DNA of 43,647 nucleotides from JADLEX01 sp964586775 (GCA_964586775.1 CAZPJD010000010.1:1-43647); one strand, 5' to 3'; counted from the first letter of the stretch, positions 25,854 to 34,670 are shown. Numbers and translations: made by a program. The notes: a model not told the origin generated them from the letters alone.

Positions 25854-26234
25854 TCAGATGCCCGCGATGATTTGTTCGACCTTTTGCTTGAAAACCTCAG
25901 GCGTGAACGGCTTGACGATGTAGTTCGTCACGCCCGCCTGCACCGCCTCGATCACGTTGCCCTTCTCGGACTCCGCCGTCACCATCAGGAACGGAATCCC
26001 CTTGGTGCGCGCGTCCGCACGGACCTTTTTGAGCAGGTCGAGCCCGGTCATCTTGGGCATGTTCCAGTCGCTGATAATGAAATCGACCTTTTGCTCCTCC
26101 AGGGTTTTCCACGCGGTCGAGCCGTCGTCGGCCTCCAGTACCTCGTCGTAACCCAGATCCTTGAGCAGGTTCTTCACGATGCGACGCATCGAGAAAAAGT
26201 CGTCAACGGTCAAGATTTTCAGCATTTTCGCCAT
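25854..26234 (-). CDS. cheY: Chemotaxis response regulator CheY
   Basis: 126 aa from the ATG at 26234, with GGGGAGG 5 nt upstream; the frame is open to 26480 but the added part has no homology character. Receiver domain with acidic pair (VDDF), phospho-acceptor Asp in IISDWNMPKMTGLDLL, Thr in VTAESEKGN and Lys in VKPFTPE. First gene of the chemosensory operon. The sequence is of the true CheY type (FSMRRIVKNLLKDLGY), so a motor or other effector outside the window is likely. Confidence 0.95.
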   Translation of the reverse strand: MAKMLKILTVDDFFSMRRIVKNLLKDLGYDEVLEADDGSTAWKTLEEQKVDFIISDWNMPKMTGLDLLKKVRADARTKGIPFLMVTAESEKGNVIEAVQAGVTNYIVKPFTPEVFKQKVEQIIAGI

Positions 26235-26608
26235 GTTCGCCTCCCCCCGCCCGTATTCCTTCGGGATTTCGCCGCGCGTCTCGGCCGTGTCTATGGGGCG
26301 TATCGGAGCGCTTTCTGTGCGGATTGAGCATAATTTTTCGCACGGGGGATCAGCGCGAGGAATCAGCCCTCGCCTGGGAGACGCCGATGGCTGACTCGGA
26401 AACGTCGTTGGATTCGTCGAGGTTCTTCGTACCCGGGATTCACGTCCCCGGCCGAAGCCAATTGCGAAGCTCCGAAGCAATCCAGCGCATCTCGGCGAGA
26501 TCCCGCCCCCGCAACAGCCCGATCGTCTTTTTCGACGTGACGAGGGACAGCACGGGGATCGGACCGCCCTTGCCTTGCCCGCGCGCGCGCGACAACATCG
26601 GGGCGCTC
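26235..26608. other. 374-nt divergent intergenic region between cheY and the permease genes
   Basis: Must hold the promoter of the chemosensory operon (leftward) and of the permease genes (rightward). I could not find a convincing -35/-10 pair on either strand; an AT-rich patch lies at 26327-26340 (CATAATTTTT). The permease frame is open back to 26324, with an ATG at 26388, but this part has no membrane-protein character and the family start fits the ATG at 26609. Confidence 0.4.
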
Positions 26609-27535
26609 ATGCCACGCCTGATCGCGAGACGTCTGCTGCTGCTCGTCCCCACCGCTTGGGGCGTGGCGACGCTCGTCTTTTTCCTGATTCACATGATCCC
26701 CGGCGACCCCGTCGAGGTGATGCTTGGCGAAACGGCCGCCGCCGCCGACAAGGATCTGCTCCGCGAGCAGCTCGGCCTGAACGACTCGATTCCCACGCAG
26801 TACACGCGGTTTCTCGTCGGGCTGGTGCGCGCCGATCTGGGCCAAAGCTTCTTCTATCGCGCCCCTGTGGCGGGGGTCATTGGCGCGCGCTGGGCCGCAA
26901 CCGCCAAACTGGCGCTCGCCGCGATGCTGGTGGCGGTTTGCATCGCCCTGCCCGCCGGAATCGTCGCGGCGGTTCGGCACCGCACGTTCTTTGATCGCGC
27001 GGCGATGGTGGGCGCGCTGGTCGGCGTGGCGATGCCGAATTTCTGGCTCGGCCCGCTGCTGATTCTCATCTTCTCGATCGGCCTGGGCTGGCTTCCCGTG
27101 TCGGGCGACGATGGCGCGGCGTCGATCGTGCTTCCCGCGCTCACGCTGGGCCTCGGCATGGCGGCGATGCTCTCGCGCATGACGCGCTCGTCGATGCTCG
27201 AAGCGATGAACGAGGACTACGTGACCACCGCCCGGGCCAAGGGCCTGCCCGAGCGGACCGTGATCCTCAAGCACGTCCTGCGCAACGCGCTGCTGCCCGT
27301 CATCACGATTCTTGGCCTTCAGGTGGGCGCGCTGCTGTCGGGCGCGATCATCACCGAAACCGTCTTCGCCTGGCCGGGCCTCGGCACGCTGCTTGTCGGC
27401 GCGATCCAGGCACGCGACTACCCCGTGGTGCAAGGGTGCGTGCTCGTCATCAGCGCGTCGTACGTCGTCGTCAACCTCGTCGTCGATCTCGCGTACGCCC
27501 TCGTCGATCCGCGCGTGCGTCTGGAGGGACGATGA
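26609..27535 (+). CDS. ABC transporter permease, DppB/OppB type
   Basis: 308 aa. The N-terminal signature of peptide/nickel permeases is clear (IARRLLLLVPTAWGVATLVFFL, then IPGDPVEVMLG). Six hydrophobic segments are expected. The EAA loop that contacts the ATPase reads TTARAKGLPERTVILKHVLRNALLP. Its stop overlaps the start of the second permease gene (ATGA, 27532-27535). Imports oligopeptides, dipeptides or a related solute; the binding protein and ATPase genes are not in the window, so the substrate is unknown. Confidence 0.93.
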   Translation: MPRLIARRLLLLVPTAWGVATLVFFLIHMIPGDPVEVMLGETAAAADKDLLREQLGLNDSIPTQYTRFLVGLVRADLGQSFFYRAPVAGVIGARWAATAKLALAAMLVAVCIALPAGIVAAVRHRTFFDRAAMVGALVGVAMPNFWLGPLLILIFSIGLGWLPVSGDDGAASIVLPALTLGLGMAAMLSRMTRSSMLEAMNEDYVTTARAKGLPERTVILKHVLRNALLPVITILGLQVGALLSGAIITETVFAWPGLGTLLVGAIQARDYPVVQGCVLVISASYVVVNLVVDLAYALVDPRVRLEGR

Positions 27536-28338
27536 CGCGAAATGCCGGCGCGTGGATCGGCCTCGGCCTATTGGCCGCGCTCGCGCTCGCCGCCGTCTTT
27601 GCGCCGTTCGTCGCGCCCCGAGCACCCGCGGCCATCGACTTGGACGCGGCGCTTTGTTCGCCGCAATCGGACCACATTCTCGGCTGCGACGAACTCGGCC
27701 GCGACGTCTGGTCGCGCCTGCTCTGGGGGGCGCGCGCGTCGATGGCGGTGGGACTCGCCGCGGTGCTCGTGTCCATGACGATCGGTGTGCTCATCGGCGC
27801 GGTCGCGGGCTATGCCGGCGGCATCGTGGACGCCGTCGTGATGCGCGGAATCGACATCCTGATGGCCTTCCCCGGCATTTTGCTCGCCATCGCCGTCGCG
27901 GGCGTGCTTGGGCCATCGTTCGTCAATGTCATCATCGCCCTCTCGGTGCTCGGCTGGGTCGGTTACGCACGGCTCGTGCGCGGGCAGGTGCTCTCGATTC
28001 GCGAACGCGATTTCGTCGGGTCGGCGCGCTCGATCGGCGCGTCGCCGTGGCGCATCCTGTGGCGTCACGTGCTTCCCGAGGTCGCCGCGCCCGTGGTGGT
28101 GCAGGCGACCTTCGGCGTCGCGGGGGCGATCCTCGCCGAGGCGTCGCTGTCGTTCCTCGGCCTCGGCCCGCAGGACGTGCCCACGTGGGGCGCGATGCTC
28201 GCCGAGGGCCTCGACTACCTGCTCACCGCGCCGCACCTGTCGGTTTGGCCGGGGCTCGCCGTGCTTGTCACGGTGCTCGCGTTCAACATCGCCGGTGATG
28301 GCCTGCGCGACCTGCTGGACGTGAAGACGGGCTCGTAG
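27532..28338 (+). CDS. ABC transporter permease, DppC/OppC type
   Basis: 268 aa from the ATG overlapping the upstream stop; an earlier frame from 27436 lies inside the first permease gene. Shows the DppC pattern: HILGCDELGRDVWSRLLWGARAS, then the EAA loop ERDFVGSARSIGASPWRILWRHVLPE and LAEASLSFLGLG near the end. Pairs with the upstream permease to form the membrane channel. The gene ends 96 nt before the convergent methyltransferase gene. Confidence 0.93.
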   Translation: MTRNAGAWIGLGLLAALALAAVFAPFVAPRAPAAIDLDAALCSPQSDHILGCDELGRDVWSRLLWGARASMAVGLAAVLVSMTIGVLIGAVAGYAGGIVDAVVMRGIDILMAFPGILLAIAVAGVLGPSFVNVIIALSVLGWVGYARLVRGQVLSIRERDFVGSARSIGASPWRILWRHVLPEVAAPVVVQATFGVAGAILAEASLSFLGLGPQDVPTWGAMLAEGLDYLLTAPHLSVWPGLAVLVTVLAFNIAGDGLRDLLDVKTGS

Positions 28339-28434
28339 CGACGGAGCGCCCCGCGGTTGATCCGGAGACACGCGGCGCGCCCGATCAATCCGCCTCGCGA
28401 TGCGAGTCCCCGAACCACGAGTCGGTTTGGCGTG

Positions 28435-29172
28435 TCAGTGCCTTCGCGACGCCGTCACGCACCAGTGGTGCTTGAAGTCGTCGTGCGTTGCGATCTGAAC
28501 GAAGCCCGCGGCGGCGAGCTCGCGGCAAACGTCCTCGACCGACACGCGGATGGCGTTCGGAGGTCCGAAATCGGCATCGACGTCTCCGTCGGTCGGCATC
28601 CAGTCGATGATGACGACGCGCCCGCCCGGCTTGAGCACGCGCAGCATTTCGGCGAGGTGATGATCGCGCGCGGGGAATTCGTGGTAAACGGCCATACACA
28701 AGACCACGTCCTGCGTCTCGGGGCCGAGGTCGATGTGCGTCTCCGCGGTGAGCACGGGGATGATCGACTCGCCGAAGCGATGATGGATCGCCCGCTCGCG
28801 CAAAACCTCGTTGATCGCATCCTGGCAGTCGAGGCCGTAGAAGCGCCCGCGGCCTTCGAGAGCCTCGACCACGGGGAACAGCGCGAAGCCGGTGCCGGCG
28901 CCGATGTCGGCGAACGACATGCCCGCGAACGGCGACACGAGCCGCACGATCGTCTTCGGCGGCAGAAGCTTTCTGCGCTCCGGATTATCGAGCCGGGCGA
29001 TCTTGGCTGGGTCGAATTTGTGGCCGTGGCCCGCATGATGTGTGTGATCGTGCGAGGCGTGGCCGTGGCCGTGCGAAGCGTGGCCGTGCGCGTGTCCCGC
29101 GCCGTTTGCATCGCCCGCTTGCCCGGCGTGCGGTTCGGCGCGCTGCTCCTTGCTGCGATCGTCCCGCGTCAT
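28435..29172 (-). CDS. SAM-dependent methyltransferase with His-rich N-terminus
   Basis: 245 aa. Residues 27-51 carry 12 histidines in a GHAHGHASHGHG-like run, a probable metal-binding tail. The class I methyltransferase part starts with KFDPAKIARLDNPERRKLLPP, a start typical of a family of small methyltransferases. Motif I is FADIGAGTGF; the post-motif region is DVVLCMAVYHEFP, then LKPGGRVVIIDW. Substrate unknown. The ATG has GAGG 6 nt upstream. It lies 22 nt after the bat operon's last gene on the same strand and may be co-transcribed with it. A metal- or metalloid-related role is suggested only by the His run. Confidence 0.85.
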   Translation of the reverse strand: MTRDDRSKEQRAEPHAGQAGDANGAGHAHGHASHGHGHASHDHTHHAGHGHKFDPAKIARLDNPERRKLLPPKTIVRLVSPFAGMSFADIGAGTGFALFPVVEALEGRGRFYGLDCQDAINEVLRERAIHHRFGESIIPVLTAETHIDLGPETQDVVLCMAVYHEFPARDHHLAEMLRVLKPGGRVVIIDWMPTDGDVDADFGPPNAIRVSVEDVCRELAAAGFVQIATHDDFKHHWCVTASRRH

Positions 29173-29194
29173 GAGATCCTCACGGTGGAGCCTT

Positions 29195-29968
29195 TCATCC
29201 TACCGGCAAAAGCGCTTCGTTGGGAGCCCATCCCGTAAAGCCCGTCGGGATTTCGATGAGCGACCACGTGCCGCGCGTTTCGCGCACCTTGCAGTCGAGC
29301 CCCTCGTGAATCGTGAAGAGCGTGGGGTTGTCCATCGAGGGTCCGCTCTTGATCTCGAGTTCGGCCGGGGCGACCACCGCGCGCGCGCCGCCGAATTCGC
29401 GCCGGTGCTCGATCGCGTACGCACCCGCGACGAACGCAAGAGCGAGCAGCGCAGCGCCGAGCGCGATGACGCGCTTGCCCGACCGCTCGCGTCGCCGTGG
29501 CCAGCCCGCGCCCGCGATCGCAAACCCCAGCACGTAGAACGCCGCCGCCGCCCCCGCGAGTTCCACAAAGCGCATCCGCTCGACGCCGAAACGACCGATG
29601 CGCATGACGATCGACTCGTCGACCTCGGGCAGCGCGTCCTTTCGCGACGACTTCGCGAAATCCAGGTTGTAGGAGATGTCGGCGTCGCGCGGGTCGCGCA
29701 CGCGGGCCATCTCGAAGTCGCGGACGGCCTCGCCCAGATGCCCGGCCTTCAGGTGCGCGCAGCCCAGGTTGTAGAAGAGCCGCGCGTCGTCGCTGCCCTG
29801 CGCGCGGGCTTTTTCGTAGGCGTCGATCGCGCCTGCGAAGGATCCCGCGAGAAACGCCGCGTTGCCCTGATTGTAGAACGTCGCCGCGCCCTCGCCCGAG
29901 GCGCGCGCGCTGCCCGGGGCGAGGGTCATTCCCACAATCAGGAGCGATATCGCGACGAGCCGCTTCAA
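29195..29968 (-). CDS. batE: BatE-like TPR and SH3-domain protein
   Basis: 257 aa from a TTG that overlaps the batD stop (TTGA, 29965-29968). This start gives a good signal peptide (KRLVAISLLIVGMTL, cleavage near SARA-SG). Two to three TPR units (FYNQGNAAFLAGSFAGAIDAYEKA, then LFYNLGCAHLKAGHLGEA) follow, two hydrophobic segments (about 150-195) and a C-terminal SH3-like domain (SGPSMDNPTLFTIHEGL, GWAPNEALLPVG). This is the BatE layout. Longer reading from 30448 runs through batD and is rejected. The Bat complex is linked to aerotolerance or envelope stress; its exact role is unsettled. Confidence 0.85.
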   Translation of the reverse strand: MKRLVAISLLIVGMTLAPGSARASGEGAATFYNQGNAAFLAGSFAGAIDAYEKARAQGSDDARLFYNLGCAHLKAGHLGEAVRDFEMARVRDPRDADISYNLDFAKSSRKDALPEVDESIVMRIGRFGVERMRFVELAGAAAAFYVLGFAIAGAGWPRRRERSGKRVIALGAALLALAFVAGAYAIEHRREFGGARAVVAPAELEIKSGPSMDNPTLFTIHEGLDCKVRETRGTWSLIEIPTGFTGWAPNEALLPVG

Positions 29969-31776
29969 GACGCGCCCCCTTTCGCGAGCACGCGATGCAC
30001 CTCGTCGATCCATCTCCCCGCGCGTTCGATCGCGCTCTGGCGATCGGCGGACGAAGGGTTCACGCCGCCGAAACGCATGGCGTCGCACGCGGCGAGCAGA
30101 TCGGCGAAGGACCCCAGCAGATCCGCGTCGATTCCGCGCGACGCGAGACGTTCGCGCGCCGCCGCGGCGGTGAGCGACGGCGCTTCGAGGGCGAACTGAT
30201 CGGCGACGAACCCGATCAGCGCGGTGTACAGAGTGGCGCCGAAATCGGCGGGCGCGCCACCCACGGCCTTGTGCGCGGCGGCGAGGTGCTTCTTCGCCTC
30301 CTTGCCCGCTCGCAACCGCCGCGCGAGCGCCACGTTGCCTGCCAGATGCTCCGCGCGACGCACCCGCCACACACGCACGGCGAACGCCACGGGCGCGAGA
30401 ACAAAGATCGCCCAATACGCGGGATGCCGCGTGATCGGCTCGCGCCATTCGGCCAGGCTTTGCGCGTCGGGCTTGACGGTGCGGATATCGCGCCCGGCAA
30501 GGGCGATCTCTTCCTTGGTGCGCGGGCGCGCGGGGGCCGCGGCCACGTCACCCGGCGCCACCGAGAGCGCGATCGGCCCGGTCGAGATGGTTTCGTACGC
30601 CTGCTTCACGGGGTGAAAGATGTCGAGCGTGAAGGGGCCGAGCGAGTACTCGCCCTCTTTTTCCGGCACGACGACCGTCTCGAATACGCGCCGCGCCTTC
30701 ATGGTGTCGAGGCTCGCGACGCTGTCGTCGCGGCTCGCCTCCTTGAATCCGCGCAGCCCCGGCGGCAGGTTCAGCTTCGGCGCGCTCACACTGTCGGCAT
30801 TGCCCTTGCCCGCTATAGTGATCGACACCGTCGCGCCCTCGCCGGCGCGCACCTGCGCCTTGTCGATCGCGGCGGACATCGTGAAGACGCCGACGTTGTT
30901 CTCGAACCCCGCGGGCCGACCGGCGGCGGGCAGGGGCTTCACGGAGATCGTCTTCGCGGGGCTTCTCAGCTCGCGGCGCACCGTGCGCCCGAAGAACGAG
31001 TCGATGCCGAACGGGTCGCCGCGCCGCCGATTGCGCTCGGGCAGCAGCACCGACATGGCGAGGGGCTCGATCTTCACCTCGCCCGGCGCGATGGGATACA
31101 CCGCGAAACGCACCACCTGCGACACTTTGTAGCGCGTGCCGCCGACGTTCGTGGACGTGAAGTTGAACGACTGCCCGCCCGAAAGGCGATGCCCGAGGCC
31201 ACCGGTAAAGGCGGGATCGCCGAGCAGCTCCGCGCCTTCGAGCCCCTGACCCTCGATCAGGTAGAAGTAGTAGGTGACGATGACCTCCTGCCCCGGATAC
31301 GCGGACGCCGGCTCGACCTCCGCGTCGATGAACGCGGCGTTGCCCGCGGCTTCTTCGGGCACGTCGCCGGGCGCGGCGGCCGCCATGCGATCGACGATCT
31401 CGATGTCGGCAGTGTTGCTCTGAAACACCTGACCGCGAATCGTGATCTTCGCCGGGCCGATCGAGACCTTGCCCGCGCCCGTCGCGCGGAAGGTCAGCCC
31501 CGTCTGGTGCGTCACGGTGGTCTGGCCATTGACGATCTGGATGCTCGGCCCGCCCGACGTGCCGATGAGTTCGAGGTGCGCGGGATTGGGGAGCTGCGGT
31601 TTGGGCGCGGAAAGCCCCGCGCCTTCGAGGCGGATGGTCACCGTCACCGCGTCGCCCACCTGCACCGTTTGCGGCTCCGCGTCGAGCGAGAGCGTGACCT
31701 GGGCGAAAACCGGCGTTGCCGCGAAAACGACGAGCAGCCCGGCGAGGCCCGCGAGATGGCGAAGGGGCGCCGGCAT
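29965..31776 (-). CDS. batD: BatD-like membrane-anchored beta-domain protein
   Basis: 603 aa from the ATG at 31776; a GTG precedes it. Signal peptide (LAGLAGLLVVFAATPVFAQ), then repeated Ig-like beta domains (LDAEPQTVQVGDAVTVTIRLEG; ASAYPGQEVIVTYYFYL; DKAQVRAGEGATVSITIAG), a transmembrane segment near residue 440 (YWAIFVLAPVAFAVRVW) and a C-terminal cytoplasmic helical domain. This is the BatD/oxygen-tolerance family. Coupled by overlaps to batC (TGATG) and to the next gene (TTGA). Works at the cell envelope with the VWA proteins encoded upstream. Confidence 0.9.
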   Translation of the reverse strand: MPAPLRHLAGLAGLLVVFAATPVFAQVTLSLDAEPQTVQVGDAVTVTIRLEGAGLSAPKPQLPNPAHLELIGTSGGPSIQIVNGQTTVTHQTGLTFRATGAGKVSIGPAKITIRGQVFQSNTADIEIVDRMAAAAPGDVPEEAAGNAAFIDAEVEPASAYPGQEVIVTYYFYLIEGQGLEGAELLGDPAFTGGLGHRLSGGQSFNFTSTNVGGTRYKVSQVVRFAVYPIAPGEVKIEPLAMSVLLPERNRRRGDPFGIDSFFGRTVRRELRSPAKTISVKPLPAAGRPAGFENNVGVFTMSAAIDKAQVRAGEGATVSITIAGKGNADSVSAPKLNLPPGLRGFKEASRDDSVASLDTMKARRVFETVVVPEKEGEYSLGPFTLDIFHPVKQAYETISTGPIALSVAPGDVAAAPARPRTKEEIALAGRDIRTVKPDAQSLAEWREPITRHPAYWAIFVLAPVAFAVRVWRVRRAEHLAGNVALARRLRAGKEAKKHLAAAHKAVGGAPADFGATLYTALIGFVADQFALEAPSLTAAAARERLASRGIDADLLGSFADLLAACDAMRFGGVNPSSADRQSAIERAGRWIDEVHRVLAKGGAS

Positions 31777-32648
31777 CACCAGTCCTTGTCGGGGACGGTG
31801 TATCCCGTCTTGGGCAGGATCTGCCGGATCAGCTCCGCCTGTTCGTCGCGCTTGAGCGAGTCCAGAATCCGCGCGGCCTGATCGGGCGTCAGGTTCTCCA
31901 CGGTCTGCTGTTCGGCCGATTCCTCGACGCGGGTGTCGGGCGATTTCTTCTCTTCCTCGGGCGGCTGGTCGTTCTCGTCCTCGCCCGCCTCGGGCTTGGG
32001 CGTCGGCTTGGCGTCGTCGGTCTGTTCGTCCTTCGACTCGGCCTTGCCCTTCTCGCCGCCCTCGTTCTCGCCCTGCTGGTCGCCCTTCTTGCCCTCGTCG
32101 GGCTTGTCGCCCTCCTCGTCGCCCCCGCCGCTCTTGTCATCTTGCGGCTGGTCCGTCTTCTGGTCGGGGTTCTTGTTTTGGTTCTCGGGGTCCTGCTGCG
32201 CGAGCAGCCGCCGCGCGAGTTCCAGATTGTACTTGGCGTCTTCGTCGCCGGGACGGCGCTTGAGCGCCTCGATGTATTCCTGGATCGCCTCGGGGTACGC
32301 GCCCTTTTTGAACAGCGCATTGCCCGCGTTGTAGTGCGCGTCGGCCACCACGTTCGCGTCGTCGGCGTAGTACGACTTGCGATACGCGGTCAGCGAGTCG
32401 TCGAATTTGCCCTGTTTGTAGAGCGCGCCGCCGAGGTTGAAGTCGAGCGACGGGGCGTTCGGATTTCGGACCTGCGCCTCGGTGTAATGCTGCTGCGCCT
32501 GATCGTAGCGCCCGTGCTCGAATTCGCGGTTGCCCTTGTAAGCCTCGTCGAGGACGAATTCCAAAAACCCCGCGCCGCCAAAAATCCACAGCGCCGCCGC
32601 GATCGGGACGAGCGCCGCGCGAACCCGGGATTTGCGTTCGGTCGTCAT
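31776..32648 (-). CDS. batC: BatC-like TPR protein with long acidic tail
   Basis: 290 aa from the ATG overlapping the preceding gene's stop (ATGA, 32645-32648). One N-terminal hydrophobic segment (VPIAAALWIFGGAGFLEFVL), then about three TPR units (NREFEHGRYDQAQQHYTEAQ; LGGALYKQGKFDDSLTAYRKS; NAGNALFKKGAYPEAIQEYI). After residue 155 comes a low-complexity region of Gln, Asp, Glu and Lys, and near the end a short ordered segment (DSLKRDEQAELIRQIL). TPR plus charged tail is the usual BatC form. Likely periplasm- or cytoplasm-facing scaffold of the Bat complex. Confidence 0.88.
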   Translation of the reverse strand: MTTERKSRVRAALVPIAAALWIFGGAGFLEFVLDEAYKGNREFEHGRYDQAQQHYTEAQVRNPNAPSLDFNLGGALYKQGKFDDSLTAYRKSYYADDANVVADAHYNAGNALFKKGAYPEAIQEYIEALKRRPGDEDAKYNLELARRLLAQQDPENQNKNPDQKTDQPQDDKSGGGDEEGDKPDEGKKGDQQGENEGGEKGKAESKDEQTDDAKPTPKPEAGEDENDQPPEEEKKSPDTRVEESAEQQTVENLTPDQAARILDSLKRDEQAELIRQILPKTGYTVPDKDW

Positions 32649-33673
32649 GCCGCGTCCTCGTCCGGCCGCCGAGCCCTGCGCCACCGCCGCTCGGGCAGCG
32701 CCGCGTCGACGGCCAGCATCGCCAGCGCCGCCAGCGCAAACACGAAGTACCGCTCGCGCTTTCGCGTGATGACCTGGCTCTTCAGATCCTTCTTGTCCAT
32801 CTTCTCGATTTCCTCGAGGAACCAGCCGAGCTCCAGTTCGCCGTAGCTCGATCGATAATACTTCCCGCGGGTCGTTTCGGCGATCTTCTGGAGCTGCGTC
32901 TCGTCGAGCTTCGAGAGCACCACCTGGCCCGACTTGTCCTTGAGGTAGGAAATGTTCCCCTGCTCGTCGCGCTGCGGAATCGGGACTCCTTCGGGCGATC
33001 CGATGCCGATCGTGTAGATGACGACGCCTTCTTCCTTGGCCTTCTCGGTCGCCTTCTCCACGTCTCCGATCGTGCTCTCGCCGTCGGTCAGCAGCAGCAT
33101 CACCTTGTGCTTGCGGTTCACGCTCTCGTAAGCCTCGATGGCCGTTTCGATCGCCGCCGTGACGTTGGTGCCGGGCGTGGGGATCGCGTTCACGTCGAGG
33201 ATCGACAGGTAGAGCTTCGCCGCCGAGTAGTCGAGCGTGAGCGGGCACAGCAAGAACGCCTGTCCGGCGAACGGCAAAACCGCCACGCGGTCGCCGCGCA
33301 CTTGATCGAGCAGGCTCGCGAGCTGGTGCTTGGCCTTCTCCAGGCGGTTCGGCGCGAGGTCCTCGGCGAGCATCGACTTGGACACGTCCACCGCGACGAC
33401 GATGTCGATGCCGCGCCGCCGCACTTCCTCGAAGACCGTTCCGAACCGCGGTCCCGCGAGCGAGACGACCATCAGCGCCAGCGCGGCGCAAACGAGCACG
33501 ATGCGCGCCGTCTCGCGCCCGGTCGCGGCGAATAGACGCACCGCGCGCCACACGTCGGCCGAGGCGAATTCGGCGAGCGCCGCCCGGTTTCGCCGGGAGG
33601 CGCGCACGAGCCACACGGCCAGCAGCGCGATCGCCACGAGCAGGAGCAGCAGCCACGGCCGCGCGAAGTCCAT
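32645..33673 (-). CDS. batB: BatB-like von Willebrand A-domain membrane protein
   Basis: 342 aa. Two N-terminal transmembrane segments (WLLLLLVAIALLAVWLV and IVLVCAALALMVVSLAG) and one at the C-terminus (FVFALAALAMLAV) flank a VWA domain. The MIDAS metal site is intact: DVSKS, a Thr in GTNVT and Asp in LLTDGES. The domain also has RVAVLPFAGQAF, a family mark of Bat proteins. One nt separates it from batA. Probably forms an assembly with BatA through the VWA domains. Confidence 0.92.
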   Translation of the reverse strand: MDFARPWLLLLLVAIALLAVWLVRASRRNRAALAEFASADVWRAVRLFAATGRETARIVLVCAALALMVVSLAGPRFGTVFEEVRRRGIDIVVAVDVSKSMLAEDLAPNRLEKAKHQLASLLDQVRGDRVAVLPFAGQAFLLCPLTLDYSAAKLYLSILDVNAIPTPGTNVTAAIETAIEAYESVNRKHKVMLLLTDGESTIGDVEKATEKAKEEGVVIYTIGIGSPEGVPIPQRDEQGNISYLKDKSGQVVLSKLDETQLQKIAETTRGKYYRSSYGELELGWFLEEIEKMDKKDLKSQVITRKRERYFVFALAALAMLAVDAALPERRWRRARRPDEDAA

Positions 33674-33674
33674 C

Positions 33675-34670
33675 TCAATGCACCTCGCGAAGCGCCGTTC
33701 GCGCGAGGACGATCTCGAGCGCGAGGCACAAGAACGCGAGCGCGAGCGGCAGGGGGTAGCGCTCGGTGAAGTCGGTGAAGGTCTTGACCTCGTAGGGGCT
33801 CTTTTCGAGCTGGTCGATGGCGTCGAAGACCCTGCGCAGGCTGTCGGCGTCAGTGGCGCGGTAGAACTGCCCGCCGGTCTTGTCGGCGATGCCGCGCAGC
33901 ACCTTTTCGTCGAGCACGAAGTTCTGCTTCACGAGGCGCGTGCCCATCAGCGGGTCCTTGACGGGGATGTACGCCGGGCCGTCGCTGCCCACGCCGATCG
34001 TATGCACGCGGATGCCCACCGCCTTGGCGAGATCCGCCGCGGTCATCGGGTCCACGCGCCCCGCGTTGTTGTCGCCGTCGGTCAGCAGCACGACCACCTT
34101 GCTCTTGGCGGTCGATTCGCGCAGCCGGTTCGTCGCCGTCACGAGCGCCATGCCGATCGCCGTGCCGTCCTCAATCATGCCGATCTTCGCGCGCTCCAGA
34201 AACTGCAGGATGATGCCGTAGTCGAGCGTGAGCGGCGATTGCGAGAACGCCTGCCCCGCGAAGAGCACGAGGCCGATGCGATCGACCTTGCGGCCCTCGA
34301 TGAAGCGCTCGATGGTCTGTTTCGCGACGAAGAGGCGGTCGTTGGGCGCGAAGTCCTGCGCGGCCATCGACCCCGACACGTCGAGCGCGAGCACGATGTC
34401 GATGCCCTCGCCCTCGGTGACGTTCTGCGTGCGGCCGAGCTGCGGCCGGGCCAGCGCGAAGACCACGAAAACGAGCGCCGCGACCCGCAGGTAGAGCGGC
34501 ACCCGCCGAAAACGCACCCGCCACGACGGGCGCACGTCCCGCCACAGCTCCTCGCCGCCCGTGCGGATTGGCGCGACATGCCATCGCTCGCCCGCGATCC
34601 GCCACCACAGCACCAAGAGCGGCAGCGCGAGAAACACGAGCGCCCACGCATTGGCGAACTGGAAACTCAT
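33675..34670 (-). CDS. batA: BatA-like von Willebrand A-domain membrane protein
   Basis: 331 aa from the ATG at 34670; the much longer open frame to 35504 lies over the upstream gene. Two N-terminal membrane segments (WALVFLALPLLVLWW; VAALVFVVFALA), a VWA domain with intact MIDAS (LDVSGSM, Thr in DGTAIG, Asp in LLTDGDNNAG) and a C-terminal membrane segment (LPLALAFLCLALEIVLA). Has the Bat mark RIGLVLFAGQAFSQSPLT. Start overlaps the upstream stop (ATGA, 34667-34670). Confidence 0.93.
   Translation of the reverse strand: MSFQFANAWALVFLALPLLVLWWRIAGERWHVAPIRTGGEELWRDVRPSWRVRFRRVPLYLRVAALVFVVFALARPQLGRTQNVTEGEGIDIVLALDVSGSMAAQDFAPNDRLFVAKQTIERFIEGRKVDRIGLVLFAGQAFSQSPLTLDYGIILQFLERAKIGMIEDGTAIGMALVTATNRLRESTAKSKVVVLLTDGDNNAGRVDPMTAADLAKAVGIRVHTIGVGSDGPAYIPVKDPLMGTRLVKQNFVLDEKVLRGIADKTGGQFYRATDADSLRRVFDAIDQLEKSPYEVKTFTDFTERYPLPLALAFLCLALEIVLARTALREVH

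Noticed and set aside
26306..26334. CATAAT at 26329-26334 as a rightward promoter
   Set aside because: No acceptable -35 hexamer at 16-18 nt upstream.
26324..26608. N-terminal extension of the first permease
   Set aside because: The sequence before the ATG at 26609 is Ser/Arg-rich with no membrane or domain character; the family starts at IARRLLLLVP.
26363..27625. 420-aa open frame on the minus strand
   Set aside because: Antisense of the first permease gene; Arg/Gly/His-rich shadow sequence.
28353..28392. Inverted repeat GCGGTTGATC ... GATCAATCCGC between convergent genes, considered as a terminator
   Set aside because: Stem is short and bulged, loop about 20 nt, and no T tract on either side.
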